A program made the translations under genes and the position numbers. Shown piece after piece: positions 18,601 through 34,918 of a stretch of DNA of 64,000 nucleotides; position 1 is the first letter of the stretch; each line of letters opens with the position of its first letter. The DNA lies in contig NZ_AP024907.1 in the NCBI RefSeq assembly GCF_024347135.1, positions 1,603,001 through 1,667,000 of the forward strand. Reading direction: 5' to 3'. This DNA is from Vibrio spartinae. GTDB taxonomy: Bacteria; Pseudomonadota; Gammaproteobacteria; Enterobacterales; Vibrionaceae. Below the pieces are notes generated by a model. The model made no database searches. It was given only the letters and a program-made list of their open reading frames with translations, and had not been told where the DNA came from.

Positions 18601-19063
18601 CGATACCCTATCAACACGAATTACGGCAGAGAATGTTGACCACCTGAGCTGGCAACAGTTTGAGGCGCTCTGTGTTGAAATTTTTGCGAAGCAGATGTCG
18701 TCTGAGAGCTGCTATTTAACCAAGCAGGGTAGCGATCACGGTGCTGATGGTATTATTGTCGGGAAACAGGGCACAAGTATCCTGATTCAGTCCAAATTTA
18801 CCCTGCGTCGCTACGAAGGATATAAAGCTGTTCAGGAAATCACCTCAGCCAAACCGATTTATGAAAATGCGCTGAAAACCACCTTTGATCGCTTGGTGTT
18901 TATGACTAATTCTTCGACGCTCGGCAAAAAAGTGATGGAAGTCGCTAAGGCTTGTGATGTTGAAGTGATCGGTCGGGCGATGTTACTGGAACTGTTATCA
19001 AAAACCGAAGTGACTTACAAAGATGTATTAACCCGTTTAGATAAACAGCGATTATCTTTGTAA
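15599..19063 (+). CDS. zorD: Zorya type I effector ZorD (SNF2-type helicase with Mrr-like nuclease)
   Basis: 1154 residues. An N-terminal region (1-~460) of unclear fold ends in an acidic, low-complexity linker (~380-450). The SNF2 helicase core follows: Walker A in ADDMGLGKT (~494), DEAQ box (~631), ATGTPVENS, and the second lobe with SPVAAGVGLTVVGANHVIHL and motif VI QATDRVYRIGQ (~934). The last ~140 residues form an Mrr-like restriction endonuclease: LSWQQFEALCVEIF, then GADGIIV and ILIQSKF, giving the D...QxK catalytic set (~1049-1065). In type I Zorya, ZorD is the nuclease/translocase thought to destroy invading DNA once the ZorAB motor is triggered. Last gene of the operon; a terminator follows. 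All catalytic motifs look intact. Confidence 0.93.
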   Translation: MAIGSLISRFFSSTDKSECFDVICDDGLDFSADKKVLNAITIGNAGEYITAQYVCLKMLEEQGLVTAFPDGFMMPSDTAVRLSAEERELLKLAEVWTGGIEVDVTGRSSHPDFAVSFSVSNFRGQMTKSYQISGPYIQFSEQSKYLLSPQQLIAFQALASHHSSAKSEYDNLLLIHALQQAQEQGGRINLQHFDKLRIITPDQIAVEAEVDASGNLILTPNLGQKASHNKMQRVLGQLTHDSATTLRIGDEIVLFNEEKLDAVKQIISNRVIPKHQVKQFLKTPTAFIDASLVDLDLGFSLRVHGATVFKHAYFGETDQSGIDWFAQAANAEVIYPFSKIKDTVSDAETLEQLSQKIDDAIQTGATVIDFMGNTYEIPDKDVAHTVLNEIKHNLDIGHETIANEVDDKDVTENEGQVSEQDGIYVVDIDLNDDDLSQESTVVVKNLDHVLDKHELDWSNHKRTPFLHQEIGVRWILGLEDKARSEDTISGAILADDMGLGKTFMALSAIEHSYQRCESMDVTQKPVLIVAPLSLLENWQDEVDKTFHTSPFNDVVILQSDADLSTFRLGGTEIRGSSGNDDELELRYSLKVGKAFLNERLDLPKRLVITTYQTLRDYQFSLCLIDWGMVVFDEAQNIKNPNSLQSRAAKGLKADFKLVATGTPVENSLADFWCLMDTACPGYLGSYQEFRATYISPLLKAAGDEVEAIRHQLGRALREKVGALMLRRVKEDNLEGLPEKHLHAGGHFDGWNYLDSLHSVMQGYQCNVYEGSILSQLQNEDSHALTTLARLRDSSLHPRLADGGRLDVGKSFKETLAIYQESGKLMSLLTTLEQIKAKQQKVIIFAVNKRLQSFLSVSLGQLFGLGPLSVINGDAKAVSKNRLSPTRKTMIEAFEAKDGFNIIVMSPVAAGVGLTVVGANHVIHLERHWNPAKEAQATDRVYRIGQKEDVHIYVPLLYHPEYESFDVNLHRLLTKKTQLKDAVITPEDVIPQPAGMGNGVFGDTLSTRITAENVDHLSWQQFEALCVEIFAKQMSSESCYLTKQGSDHGADGIIVGKQGTSILIQSKFTLRRYEGYKAVQEITSAKPIYENALKTTFDRLVFMTNSSTLGKKVMEVAKACDVEVIGRAMLLELLSKTEVTYKDVLTRLDKQRLSL

Positions 19064-19140
19064 CGCATAATTGGGAGCGAAATGTTGTTGGGTACCATAG
19101 TTTAACCAAGGGGGTTGGGTTTCATTGACCGCATAAGCTG

Positions 19141-19170
19141 CAAACCTAGCGCATCTCGCTAGGTTTGTTG
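19141..19170 (+). terminator. Terminator of the zorABCD operon
   Basis: A perfect 11-bp stem (CAAACCTAGCG / CGCTAGGTTTG) with loop CATCT lies 78 bases after the zorD stop and is followed by TTGTTAT. Confidence 0.9.
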
Positions 19171-19332
19171 TTATAGACGTATCGTTATAGACGTATCGTT
19201 ATAGACGTATCGTTATAGACGTATCGTTATAGACGTATCGTTATAAACGATGGTTATAAACGTATTGTTATAGACGTATCGTTATAAACGATGGTTATAA
19301 ACGTATTGTTATAAACGTGTCGTTATAGACGG
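19171..19332. repeat. 14-bp tandem repeat array between zorD and the TonB receptor gene
   Basis: Eleven full units plus a partial one. The main unit is TTATAGACGTATCG, with variants TTATAAACGTATTG, TTATAAACGTGTCG and the 13-base TTATAAACGATGG. Units 1-5 (19171-19240) are identical; the rest alternate in a higher-order pattern (units 6-7 resemble 9-10). The array starts three bases after the zor terminator stem and runs exactly to the stop codon of the receptor gene, so it has filled the whole space between them. Confidence 0.95.
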
Positions 19333-21408
19333 TTAGAATTGGTAGTCAGCAATGACCCCAAATGTCCGTGGGGCGCCGATTTCAAGCAGATCGTTCTTAT
19401 GTCGTAACACATAGTCTTCGTCGGTGACGTTTTTAACGTAAGCGCGAATCGTGAAGTTATCCGCGGCATAACCGGCGTTCAGGTTGACCACGGTGTAGTC
19501 ACCGGCCGACGTGCTTTTCGTATTGGCTAAGTCAGTATAATACTCCGAGACGTAGTTCGCCCGGGCGCCGAAGAAGATGCCTGACTCAAGGTGTTGCGTG
19601 AAGCCGAGACTTGCAGACAGATCCGGCGCATAGCTGAACTCTTTGCCGTTGAGGTCTTCTGTTGTGCCGTTAGGCCCTTGAGTGACTTCTGTTTTCAATA
19701 GACCAACAGAAGCAAACACGTCTAAGCCAGAGTCGAACCAGTAAGTGGTTTCGACTTCAGTCCCATAGGTTTTGCCTTTCGGAATATTGGCAACGTAGTT
19801 GTCTAATCGGCTACCGCTGTCGCCATAAACAACCGTATGGTAGTTATCGTAGTCGTTGTAGAAGAGATTGGCGGTGACCCCCAGTTTTTTATCGAGGAAG
19901 GTGGAGCGTGAGCTCAGCTCGTAAGTCCAGACTTCTTCTTGTTTAAATACAAAGAGTTCTTGCTTGTACTCGTTATAACCAATTCCCCCGGCGTTGTAGC
20001 CTTTACGCGCGGTCAGTCCCAGCGTTGAGTTGCCGGAAACGTCATAAGTGACGCCAACTTTAGGCAGGAAAATGTTGTTATCATCATCGGCCTTAAAATC
20101 AATCGGATACTTTTCATGATCAAAATCGCGATCAAGGTCATCCCGCTCATAACGAGCGCCAAGCAACAGCCCCCATTTCGGTGTTAGCTTGATTTTGGAA
20201 TCAAAGTAAATTGAATGGGTTTGCGTTTTATCAAAACGCTTCAGGGAGTCCGTCTGTGTATCCTGATCTTTGAAGTAACTGCTGAACCCGACAATCGCAC
20301 TGTATTTTTCGTCCAGAGAGTTGTAAGCCAGCTTGGCTTCTGCGGTGTAGTTCTCCTCGTCGATATCTCCCCACCAATCCGTTTTTGGGTAAGCGATAAA
20401 CTGGGTTGAGTAGTCACGTCTTGCAAGCAGGACATCCACTTTCAGTTCTTCATCAATCAGGTAAGCAACGTCTAAGTTAACGTTCCAGCTCTTCGTTTCT
20501 TGACGACGAGTACCGTTTGAGTCGGTGTATTCAAACTTGCCTTCTTCAGAAACCAAGTTGGTGTACTGACCTTTTTCATTACGGCTGGCGATCGTTAGCT
20601 TCGCCGTGAGTTTGTCGGTTCCCCACGGTTTGAACAGTAATTTACCCCGGATATTATGAGATTTGATTTCAGAAGGGTCCCAAGGATACTGGTCATTATC
20701 CGGTAAGGAATAGTCAATCGGCGTATTGCCTTTGGTGCCTTCAGCCGCAAGACGGAAGGCGAGTTTATCAGCGACGATTGGTGCGGAAACGACACCGGCT
20801 AAATGGTATTTGTTATCTTCGTTTTCGTAACCGGCGCGAACTTTGCTCTCGGTGTGAAACGTTGGATCTTTGGTTTTGATCACCACCGCACCACCGATAC
20901 TGTTACGTCCTTGGTTGGTTGATTGCGGGCCCTTGTAAACTTCAACCTGTTCGGTGTCCCACAAACCTGCTTTACCGAATGCTTCGCCGGTCCATGATTC
21001 AGAGACACCATCAACCGTGGTATTGACGCGGGGCGTTGCACCGGTCATGTATGAAAGAAATCCGTCTCCGGCACCACCGCGACCATCGACCCCACGGATA
21101 TGCGGCATGCCTGATGGCGCATTCAGCACATTCGGGACGCGATCCAGTAAATCGTAATAAGTCTGGTCTTCTCCGTTATCGGCCTCTGCGGTAAAAACGG
21201 TCACCGAACTGGTATTTTCGGCCAGCGTTCCCCCCAACTTTTCGCCAAGGACCACAATCGTCTCCGGGTTTTGAACGTTGTTTTGTTGCGGCGATTTTTC
21301 CGCATAAGCCCCTGTGCTGACGCCTAAGCAGATCAGACTACCCATTGCTGAAATGATCCTCTTCTGATGACGAAGAGAATAACCACTGTTTAAATCGATG
21401 AGCTTCAT
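19333..21408 (-). CDS. fvtA: TonB-dependent outer-membrane ferric-catechol siderophore receptor
   Basis: 691 residues. Signal peptide ends near GAYA (~residue 36). A TonB-box-like ETIVVLG follows, then the plug domain (VPNVLNAPSGMPHIRGVDG, VEVYKGPQSTNQGRNSIGGA), then a 22-strand barrel ending in the aromatic FGVIADYQF. It imports the ferric siderophore using TonB energy. It is divergent from the esterase-MbtH-NRPS operon and shares a Fur-box region with it, so it is expected to be iron-repressed. The name follows the V. anguillarum vanchrobactin receptor because the surrounding genes match that pathway. Exact ligand specificity is inferred. Its stop codon abuts the 14-bp repeat array. Confidence 0.88.
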   Translation of the reverse strand: MKLIDLNSGYSLRHQKRIISAMGSLICLGVSTGAYAEKSPQQNNVQNPETIVVLGEKLGGTLAENTSSVTVFTAEADNGEDQTYYDLLDRVPNVLNAPSGMPHIRGVDGRGGAGDGFLSYMTGATPRVNTTVDGVSESWTGEAFGKAGLWDTEQVEVYKGPQSTNQGRNSIGGAVVIKTKDPTFHTESKVRAGYENEDNKYHLAGVVSAPIVADKLAFRLAAEGTKGNTPIDYSLPDNDQYPWDPSEIKSHNIRGKLLFKPWGTDKLTAKLTIASRNEKGQYTNLVSEEGKFEYTDSNGTRRQETKSWNVNLDVAYLIDEELKVDVLLARRDYSTQFIAYPKTDWWGDIDEENYTAEAKLAYNSLDEKYSAIVGFSSYFKDQDTQTDSLKRFDKTQTHSIYFDSKIKLTPKWGLLLGARYERDDLDRDFDHEKYPIDFKADDDNNIFLPKVGVTYDVSGNSTLGLTARKGYNAGGIGYNEYKQELFVFKQEEVWTYELSSRSTFLDKKLGVTANLFYNDYDNYHTVVYGDSGSRLDNYVANIPKGKTYGTEVETTYWFDSGLDVFASVGLLKTEVTQGPNGTTEDLNGKEFSYAPDLSASLGFTQHLESGIFFGARANYVSEYYTDLANTKSTSAGDYTVVNLNAGYAADNFTIRAYVKNVTDEDYVLRHKNDLLEIGAPRTFGVIADYQF

Positions 21409-21484
21409 GGTCTAAGAAATCCTTTAAAATTTTAAAAATGTTTGATGTTGTAACAAATTTTATGTAAAAGTTTTCGCGAATGAT

Positions 21485-21532
21485 TATGTTAATGATAATT
21501 ATTATTGTTTACAATGATAATCAAAGTAAATT
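21485..21532. promoter_or_regulatory. Fur-box cluster between receptor and siderophore operon
   Basis: AATGATAATTATTATTG and ACAATGATAATCAAAG give overlapping GATAAT-type hexamers, the pattern of tandem Fur boxes, in the 182-bp divergent promoter region. Confidence 0.8.
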
Positions 21533-21590
21533 TATGCCACTTGATCACTTTTTCTGTGAATGAGTACGTGGTTTATCAATCGGAATAATT

Positions 21591-22913
21591 ATGGTTTTTG
21601 AAAACATCCAAGGACAAGATAAACAAAACATGGCTGACGTTTGTCGTTGTCTCATCAGGAAAAATTGCAATATCGGGGATGAAACATGGTGGCAGAATAT
21701 TTGCGCGGAAGGGACGCCGATAGTCGCTGCCGTTGCTGATCAGTTGGTTGATGTCATCTTTCTCTGGCGTGCGTCGCCATCCGATGCGGGATCCGCAGAT
21801 ATCCAAGCCGTGTACATTGATATCAACGGGGTCACCGATCATCACCGCTTCAATATGGCGAAGCTGACCCGGATAACCGGTACGGATGTGTGGTTGTATG
21901 TCGCATCAATTCCGCGCACTTGGCGCGGCGGATACGCGTTTATTCCCGTAACCTCAGCCGATGTACAGCCAGATTATGTGGGGCACGACGACGAAAAAAG
22001 AGAGCAGCACCGCCAATGGCTCCGGCGTATCTTTCCGCTGAGCTGCCATGATCAACTCAATTCAAATGGGCTGAGTCACTGTGGCTGGGGTTATGACAAA
22101 ACGCCGCTGCATATGCCGGATGCACCCCCACAACCGCAGTGGCAACCGTTCGATCGGCGTTGCGGACAAAGTATCGAGAAGGCGACTTTCGCCATCGATT
22201 GGCACAGTGAGATATTAAACGGGAGCCGCCGGGTCTGGCTCTATTCCACTGCTTCCGCAGAGCAAGTCTTGCCGGTGGTATTCATTCTGGATGGCCGGTT
22301 TTGGTCAGAGTCGCTGCCTGTCTACGATGCATTGTCATGTGCCACCCAAGACGGCATTTTGCCAGAAGCCGTCTATGTACTGATTGATGAAATCGATGGG
22401 CGTCAGCGGAGTGAGGATCTGAGCTGTAACGCAACGTTTTGGCTGGCGATTATTCAAGAGCTGTTCCCTTTGGTGTCTGGCTATTTCACGCTGAGTGCCG
22501 ATCCGCAGCGAACGGTCGTGGTTGGTCAGAGTCTGGGTGGGTTAGCCGCGATGTTCGCCGCGCTCAACTGGCCTGAGCGCTTTGGGTCGGTGGTCTGTCA
22601 GTCCGGTTCATTCTGGTGGCCGGACTTCTCGATTGTGAAACCGCCCGGTGATTATGTCGCACCCGAATCACCCCATCTGTTGAGTGATATGAGTCGGCAG
22701 GTGCATAACGGATTAGGGCGTCGCGCCTGTTTAAACATCTTCATGGAAGTCGGCAGTGGCGAAGACATCATGATTGACCTCAGTCAGGACATGTACCACC
22801 AACTCGCGGCGCAACAACACAATATTCAATACCGGGTCTTTGAGGGCGGCCACGAGCGCCTCTGTTGGCGTGGTGGCATCATCGACGGCCTGTCTTACAT
22901 TTTTTCATTATAA
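21591..22913 (+). CDS. vabH: Fes-like ferric-siderophore esterase (VabH type)
   Basis: 440 residues. The N-terminal enterochelin-esterase domain contains VIFLWRAS and WRGGYAFIPV. It is followed by an alpha/beta-hydrolase (esterase D-like) with nucleophile elbow VVGQSLGGLAAMF, VVCQSGSFWW and catalytic His in EGGHERLCWR. Such enzymes hydrolyse serine ester bonds of catechol siderophores in the cytoplasm so that iron can be released. First gene of an operon with the MbtH-like gene (29-bp gap) and the NRPS. Its presence argues that the product has ester-linked serines (linear or cyclic oligomers) rather than only a monomer. ATG 21591 is used; its ribosome site is weak, and ATG 21630 is the next possibility. 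Confidence 0.88.
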   Translation: MVFENIQGQDKQNMADVCRCLIRKNCNIGDETWWQNICAEGTPIVAAVADQLVDVIFLWRASPSDAGSADIQAVYIDINGVTDHHRFNMAKLTRITGTDVWLYVASIPRTWRGGYAFIPVTSADVQPDYVGHDDEKREQHRQWLRRIFPLSCHDQLNSNGLSHCGWGYDKTPLHMPDAPPQPQWQPFDRRCGQSIEKATFAIDWHSEILNGSRRVWLYSTASAEQVLPVVFILDGRFWSESLPVYDALSCATQDGILPEAVYVLIDEIDGRQRSEDLSCNATFWLAIIQELFPLVSGYFTLSADPQRTVVVGQSLGGLAAMFAALNWPERFGSVVCQSGSFWWPDFSIVKPPGDYVAPESPHLLSDMSRQVHNGLGRRACLNIFMEVGSGEDIMIDLSQDMYHQLAAQQHNIQYRVFEGGHERLCWRGGIIDGLSYIFSL

Positions 22914-22942
22914 ATTTTTATCAGAACCTAACGGAGTCAGCT

Positions 22943-23137
22943 ATGGCAGAACAATATGTAAACCCTTTTGATGATCCTGAAAATCAGTTCATTGTCCTGA
23001 TCAATCACCACGGTCAATACAGCCTGTGGCCTGAGTTTAAACAGACGCCTTCCGGTTGGAAACAGACTTTTGGCCCATCCGGTAAACAGGATTGTATCGA
23101 GCACATTGAAGCAAACTGGCAAGACATCCGAGTGTAA
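22943..23137 (+). CDS. MbtH-like NRPS activator
   Basis: 64 residues: FDDPENQFIVLINHHGQYSLWP, of which HHGQYSLWP and PSGWKQTFGP are the family signatures, ending in the ANWQDIRV tail. MbtH-like proteins bind adenylation domains and are often needed for their folding and activity. The start at 22943 is chosen because ACGGAG precedes it and the family begins here, although the frame stays open further upstream. It sits between the esterase and the NRPS gene and presumably serves one or both adenylation domains of that NRPS. Confidence 0.93.
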   Translation: MAEQYVNPFDDPENQFIVLINHHGQYSLWPEFKQTPSGWKQTFGPSGKQDCIEHIEANWQDIRV

Positions 23138-23204
23138 ACCGCACCGTAAGACCACAAAAATAACGAGAAAAAACAAGTCATTATTATTTTGAAGGAATGG
23201 ACGA

Positions 23205-31748
<8,544 letters not shown>

Positions 31749-31751
31749 AGC

Positions 31752-31780
31752 AAAGAACCGGCATCTGCCGGTTCTTTTTT
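31752..31780. terminator. Terminator between vabF and the ABC importer genes
   Basis: AAAGAACCGGCA / TGCCGGTTCTTT stem with a 2-base loop and a T6 tail between convergent genes, 4 bases after the vabF stop. A 13-base direct duplication (TTTTCGTGTGACA) follows. Confidence 0.9.
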
Positions 31781-31840
31781 CGTGTGACATTTTCGTGTGA
31801 CAAGGGAAGGGGATTTACCCGGTTTCAGCTCGGATTTTGG

Positions 31841-32680
31841 CTAGCGTTTCGATAAAGGTTTCGGAATGACCAATGGGGTATGGGTCAATGGGTCATCAAT
31901 CACGATGCTGTTTAATCCATAGACATCGTGGATTAGCGTTTCGGTCATGATGTCTTGTGGTGCGCCTTGAGCGATAACGGTGCCGGATTTCATCACGATC
32001 AGGTGATCCGCGTAGCGACAAGCATGATTGAGATCATGCAAGACCGCGACGATGGTACGGCCCTCTTGCAGGTTCAGTGTGCGGAACAGTTCAAGTAATT
32101 CGATTTGATGGGCAATATCCAGATACGTGGTGGGCTCATCCAAGAGCAGGTAAGGCGTTTGCTGGGCTAACACCATTGCAACCCAGACACGCTGACGTTG
32201 TCCGCCGGACAGCGATTCAACGGTCTGTTGTAGTAGCTCTTCAATCTGAGTCGCGTTGATGGCGTCATTGACCGCTTTTTCGTCTGCCAGTGTCCAGCGC
32301 CGCATGAAGGACTGATGGGGAAAACGACCTCTCGCCACAAGATCATGCACCGTGATGCCACTGGGTGCGATTGCGGATTGAGGGAGCAGGCCGAGTGCTT
32401 TAGCCAGCGCTTTGCGCGGATATTGCTCGAGGTCTTGACCATCAAAACAAATCTGCCCTTTGCTTGGCGAGAGTAATTTGCTCAGCCCGCGAAGTAGGGT
32501 TGATTTGCCACAACCGTTTGGCCCCAGAATCACGGTGAACTGTTGATCCGGTATTTTGAGTGATAACCCTTCAGTGATCAGCGTCTCTTGATAGGCGAGC
32601 GTGATGTTTTCGGCTATCAGACGATAGTTATGGCTGTGTTTATGGTTATCGGTGCGTGTGGTGTGCAGTACATCAGTCAC
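31841..32680 (-). CDS. fepC: Ferric-siderophore ABC transporter, ATP-binding protein (FepC type)
   Basis: 279 residues with Walker A LGPNGCGKSTLLRG, Q-loop LLPQSAIAPS, signature LSGGQRQRVWVAM, Walker B YLLLDEPTTYLD and the switch His in AVLHDLNHA. This is the FepC/FecE branch that powers iron-siderophore uptake. It is the third gene of a minus-strand operon after two permeases (4-bp gap). Its position inside the siderophore locus assigns it to the import of the locus product. Confidence 0.9.
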   Translation of the reverse strand: MTDVLHTTRTDNHKHSHNYRLIAENITLAYQETLITEGLSLKIPDQQFTVILGPNGCGKSTLLRGLSKLLSPSKGQICFDGQDLEQYPRKALAKALGLLPQSAIAPSGITVHDLVARGRFPHQSFMRRWTLADEKAVNDAINATQIEELLQQTVESLSGGQRQRVWVAMVLAQQTPYLLLDEPTTYLDIAHQIELLELFRTLNLQEGRTIVAVLHDLNHACRYADHLIVMKSGTVIAQGAPQDIMTETLIHDVYGLNSIVIDDPLTHTPLVIPKPLSKR

Positions 32681-32684
32681 AATA

Positions 32685-33722
32685 TCAGCTTCCGGATTGT
32701 TGAATTAAAAGATAGATCAGGTAGACACCACCAATGCTGATGGTAACAATGCCGACCGGTAATTGATTCGGTGCGAAGAGGTTGGCTGCGACAAAGTCTG
32801 ACAAAGTCAGCAGCATGGCGCCCATTAAAGCCGACGGAATGATGGCGACGCCGCCTTCCCGGGTCAGCTTTTTCGCCAATTGCGGGGCGACCAGCGCAAT
32901 GAAAGAAATCGGGCCCGCAGTGGCTGTGACCGCCGCCGTTAAAATCACGCCGAATAACATCGCCAGTTGCCGTGTTTTTTCACTGCTGATGCCCAGCATA
33001 TTCGCACTGTCATCCCCCATTTCGAGTAGGTTCATCTTTCTCGCTAATAGTGCTGCGGCAAGCAAAGCGATGACGATGAAGGACATCGACGGCACCACTT
33101 GATCCCAGCTCACACCATTAAGAGAACCGGCGCCCCAGAGTGCCGCTGCCATCGACGTTTCTAAGCTGCTCGAAATCATCATCCAAGTATTAAAAGCGCT
33201 CAACATCGCACTAACACCGATCCCAATAATGATCAGACGAAAGCCTTGTATACCTTGCTTAAACGCCAGCAAATACACCATGGCGGCACAGACAATGCCC
33301 CCGACAATCGCCCCGAAAGCAATCTGCAAATAGCTGCCGCCAAACAGAATGATGACCACGAGCGCGCCCGTATAAGCACCGGTGTTGAAGCCAATCACAT
33401 CAGGACTTCCCAGAGGATTGCGGATGAGGGACTGAAACAAAGCCCCGCTGACGCCCAACGCTGCGCCAAACACTAATCCGGATGTGAGACGGGGCAGCCG
33501 CCATTCCAGAACAACGGTGGTCAGGAACTTTTCTCCTTCACCAAAAAAGACTTGTGACAGTTCAGCAAAGGTGGTTTTTAACTGGCCGGTGGATAGCGCA
33601 AAAACCGCAACGACAGCCGTGAAGCAGAGTAGCGCTAAAGACCACTTCAGCGCCCGTTTAGAGAGCAGAATATTGAGCCAGCCGGTTTGGCTGCCGAGCA
33701 GAATCGTATTGGATGGTCGCAT
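32685..33722 (-). CDS. fepG: Ferric-siderophore ABC transporter permease (FepG type)
   Basis: 345 residues with about nine membrane helices of the FecCD family. Family marks include LEWRLPRLTSGLVFGAALGV near the N-terminus, IRNPLGSPDVIGFNTGAY and GPISFIALVAPQLAKKL. It forms the inner-membrane channel with the FepD-type partner. Its start codon touches the stop codon of that partner (1-base overlap), showing translational coupling. It acts downstream of the TonB receptor and the binding lipoprotein. Confidence 0.9.
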   Translation of the reverse strand: MRPSNTILLGSQTGWLNILLSKRALKWSLALLCFTAVVAVFALSTGQLKTTFAELSQVFFGEGEKFLTTVVLEWRLPRLTSGLVFGAALGVSGALFQSLIRNPLGSPDVIGFNTGAYTGALVVIILFGGSYLQIAFGAIVGGIVCAAMVYLLAFKQGIQGFRLIIIGIGVSAMLSAFNTWMMISSSLETSMAAALWGAGSLNGVSWDQVVPSMSFIVIALLAAALLARKMNLLEMGDDSANMLGISSEKTRQLAMLFGVILTAAVTATAGPISFIALVAPQLAKKLTREGGVAIIPSALMGAMLLTLSDFVAANLFAPNQLPVGIVTISIGGVYLIYLLIQQSGS

Positions 33723-34795
33723 TAGAGTTTACCAAAAGAGGTGACTTGACGTGCCAGATAAATCAGCACAGGCGCACCGACAAAAGCTGTCACAATCGAG
33801 ACTCGGATTTCATTGACGGCGATAACCCGGCCGACAATATCGGCACTGATGATCAGTAGCGGGCCGAGTAAAATCGCATACAGTGTGAGCCAGAGTTGGT
33901 TCGGGCCCGACAGACGCCGGGCAATATGCGGGATCATTAAACCGATGAAGCCAATGGGGCCGGCAATCGCTGTTGAACAGCCGCACAGCAAGGCAATCGA
34001 GAACAAAGCGGCAAGCTGTACTAATTTCACATTGGTGCCTAAACCTTGCGCAATGTCTTCACCGAGCGAGAGGTTATCTAATGCCGGGGAAATCACGAGA
34101 GCGAGGAGGATGCCAAATATAATCGGTAACACCGCCATGGATGCGAGGGACAGATCGCGGATATCCAGTGATCCGGCATCCCAAAAACGCATTTGATCAA
34201 ATGCCATCGGATTCATCAGGGTGATCGACGAAGACACCCCCGCGAGGAGCGCCCCGATAGCCACTCCGGCTAATGTGATTTTGAGCGGATTGACGCGGGC
34301 TTCTTTGTACGTGCCAACAAAATACACAAAAACACTGGTGATCAACGCGCCGAAAAACGCCAGCCAGAGATGCTCTGGCATACTTTGGTTCCCGAGTAAC
34401 ACTACCCCGGTCAGCACAAAGAAACTTGCCCCGGCGTTGACACCCAGAATCCCCGGGTCGGCAAGGGGATTGCGCGTGATGGATTGAATTAAGCACCCCG
34501 CGACAGCCAAAGCCGCACCGACGAGTAAGCCGATCACGGTTCTCGGGAATCGGCTCTCAACAATGATCAAACTTTCAGTTGAGTCAGTGTTGGCGAGTAA
34601 AACATCCATCACCATACTGGGTGAGATACTTTTGGCACCGACAAAGATGCTCACCGTACAGATCATCAGGAGCGCGAGTAGCAGCGCGATGAGTTTGCCT
34701 GACGGACTGGATCGTCGTGTCGGGAGCATGGCGCGTTGTCTGGAGATTTTTACGTCGTGACAGGATGTTTCAGGCGGTGAAAATAAGTTGGTCAT
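33722..34795 (-). CDS. fepD: Ferric-siderophore ABC transporter permease (FepD type)
   Basis: FecCD-family permease of about 357 residues. Motifs are VESRFPRTVIGLLVGAALAV, SITRNPLADPGILGVNAGAS and GPIGFIGLMIPHIARRLSG. The first ~35 residues are hydrophilic and then the first membrane helix starts. ATG 34795 is chosen, but an in-frame TTG at 34813 is possible, and neither has a strong ribosome site. It is first in the fepD-fepG-fepC operon, and the Fur-box region lies immediately upstream, so transcription should be iron-repressed. Confidence 0.88.
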   Translation of the reverse strand: MTNLFSPPETSCHDVKISRQRAMLPTRRSSPSGKLIALLLALLMICTVSIFVGAKSISPSMVMDVLLANTDSTESLIIVESRFPRTVIGLLVGAALAVAGCLIQSITRNPLADPGILGVNAGASFFVLTGVVLLGNQSMPEHLWLAFFGALITSVFVYFVGTYKEARVNPLKITLAGVAIGALLAGVSSSITLMNPMAFDQMRFWDAGSLDIRDLSLASMAVLPIIFGILLALVISPALDNLSLGEDIAQGLGTNVKLVQLAALFSIALLCGCSTAIAGPIGFIGLMIPHIARRLSGPNQLWLTLYAILLGPLLIISADIVGRVIAVNEIRVSIVTAFVGAPVLIYLARQVTSFGKL

Positions 34796-34810
34796 AGATG
34801 CTAATAAAAA

Positions 34811-34850
34811 CAATTATCATTTCCATTATTATAAATTAATGATTAGAATG
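34811..34850. promoter_or_regulatory. Fur-box-like region between importer and exporter genes
   Basis: CAATTATCATTTCCATTATT followed by ATTAATGATTAGAATG gives overlapping inverted ATTATC/GATTA-type hexamers in the 123-bp divergent gap. It is positioned to control both directions. Confidence 0.7.
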
Positions 34851-34918
34851 TTCAAGCTTTAAGCGCTCGTCACGACGAGTAACGCCTTTAAATTCCTCCA
34901 ATTTTGACGTAGAAGATC

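Noticed and set aside
6556..19332. Mobile element carrying the accessory and Zorya genes
   Set aside because: No transposase, integrase, terminal inverted repeats or direct target duplications could be recognised.
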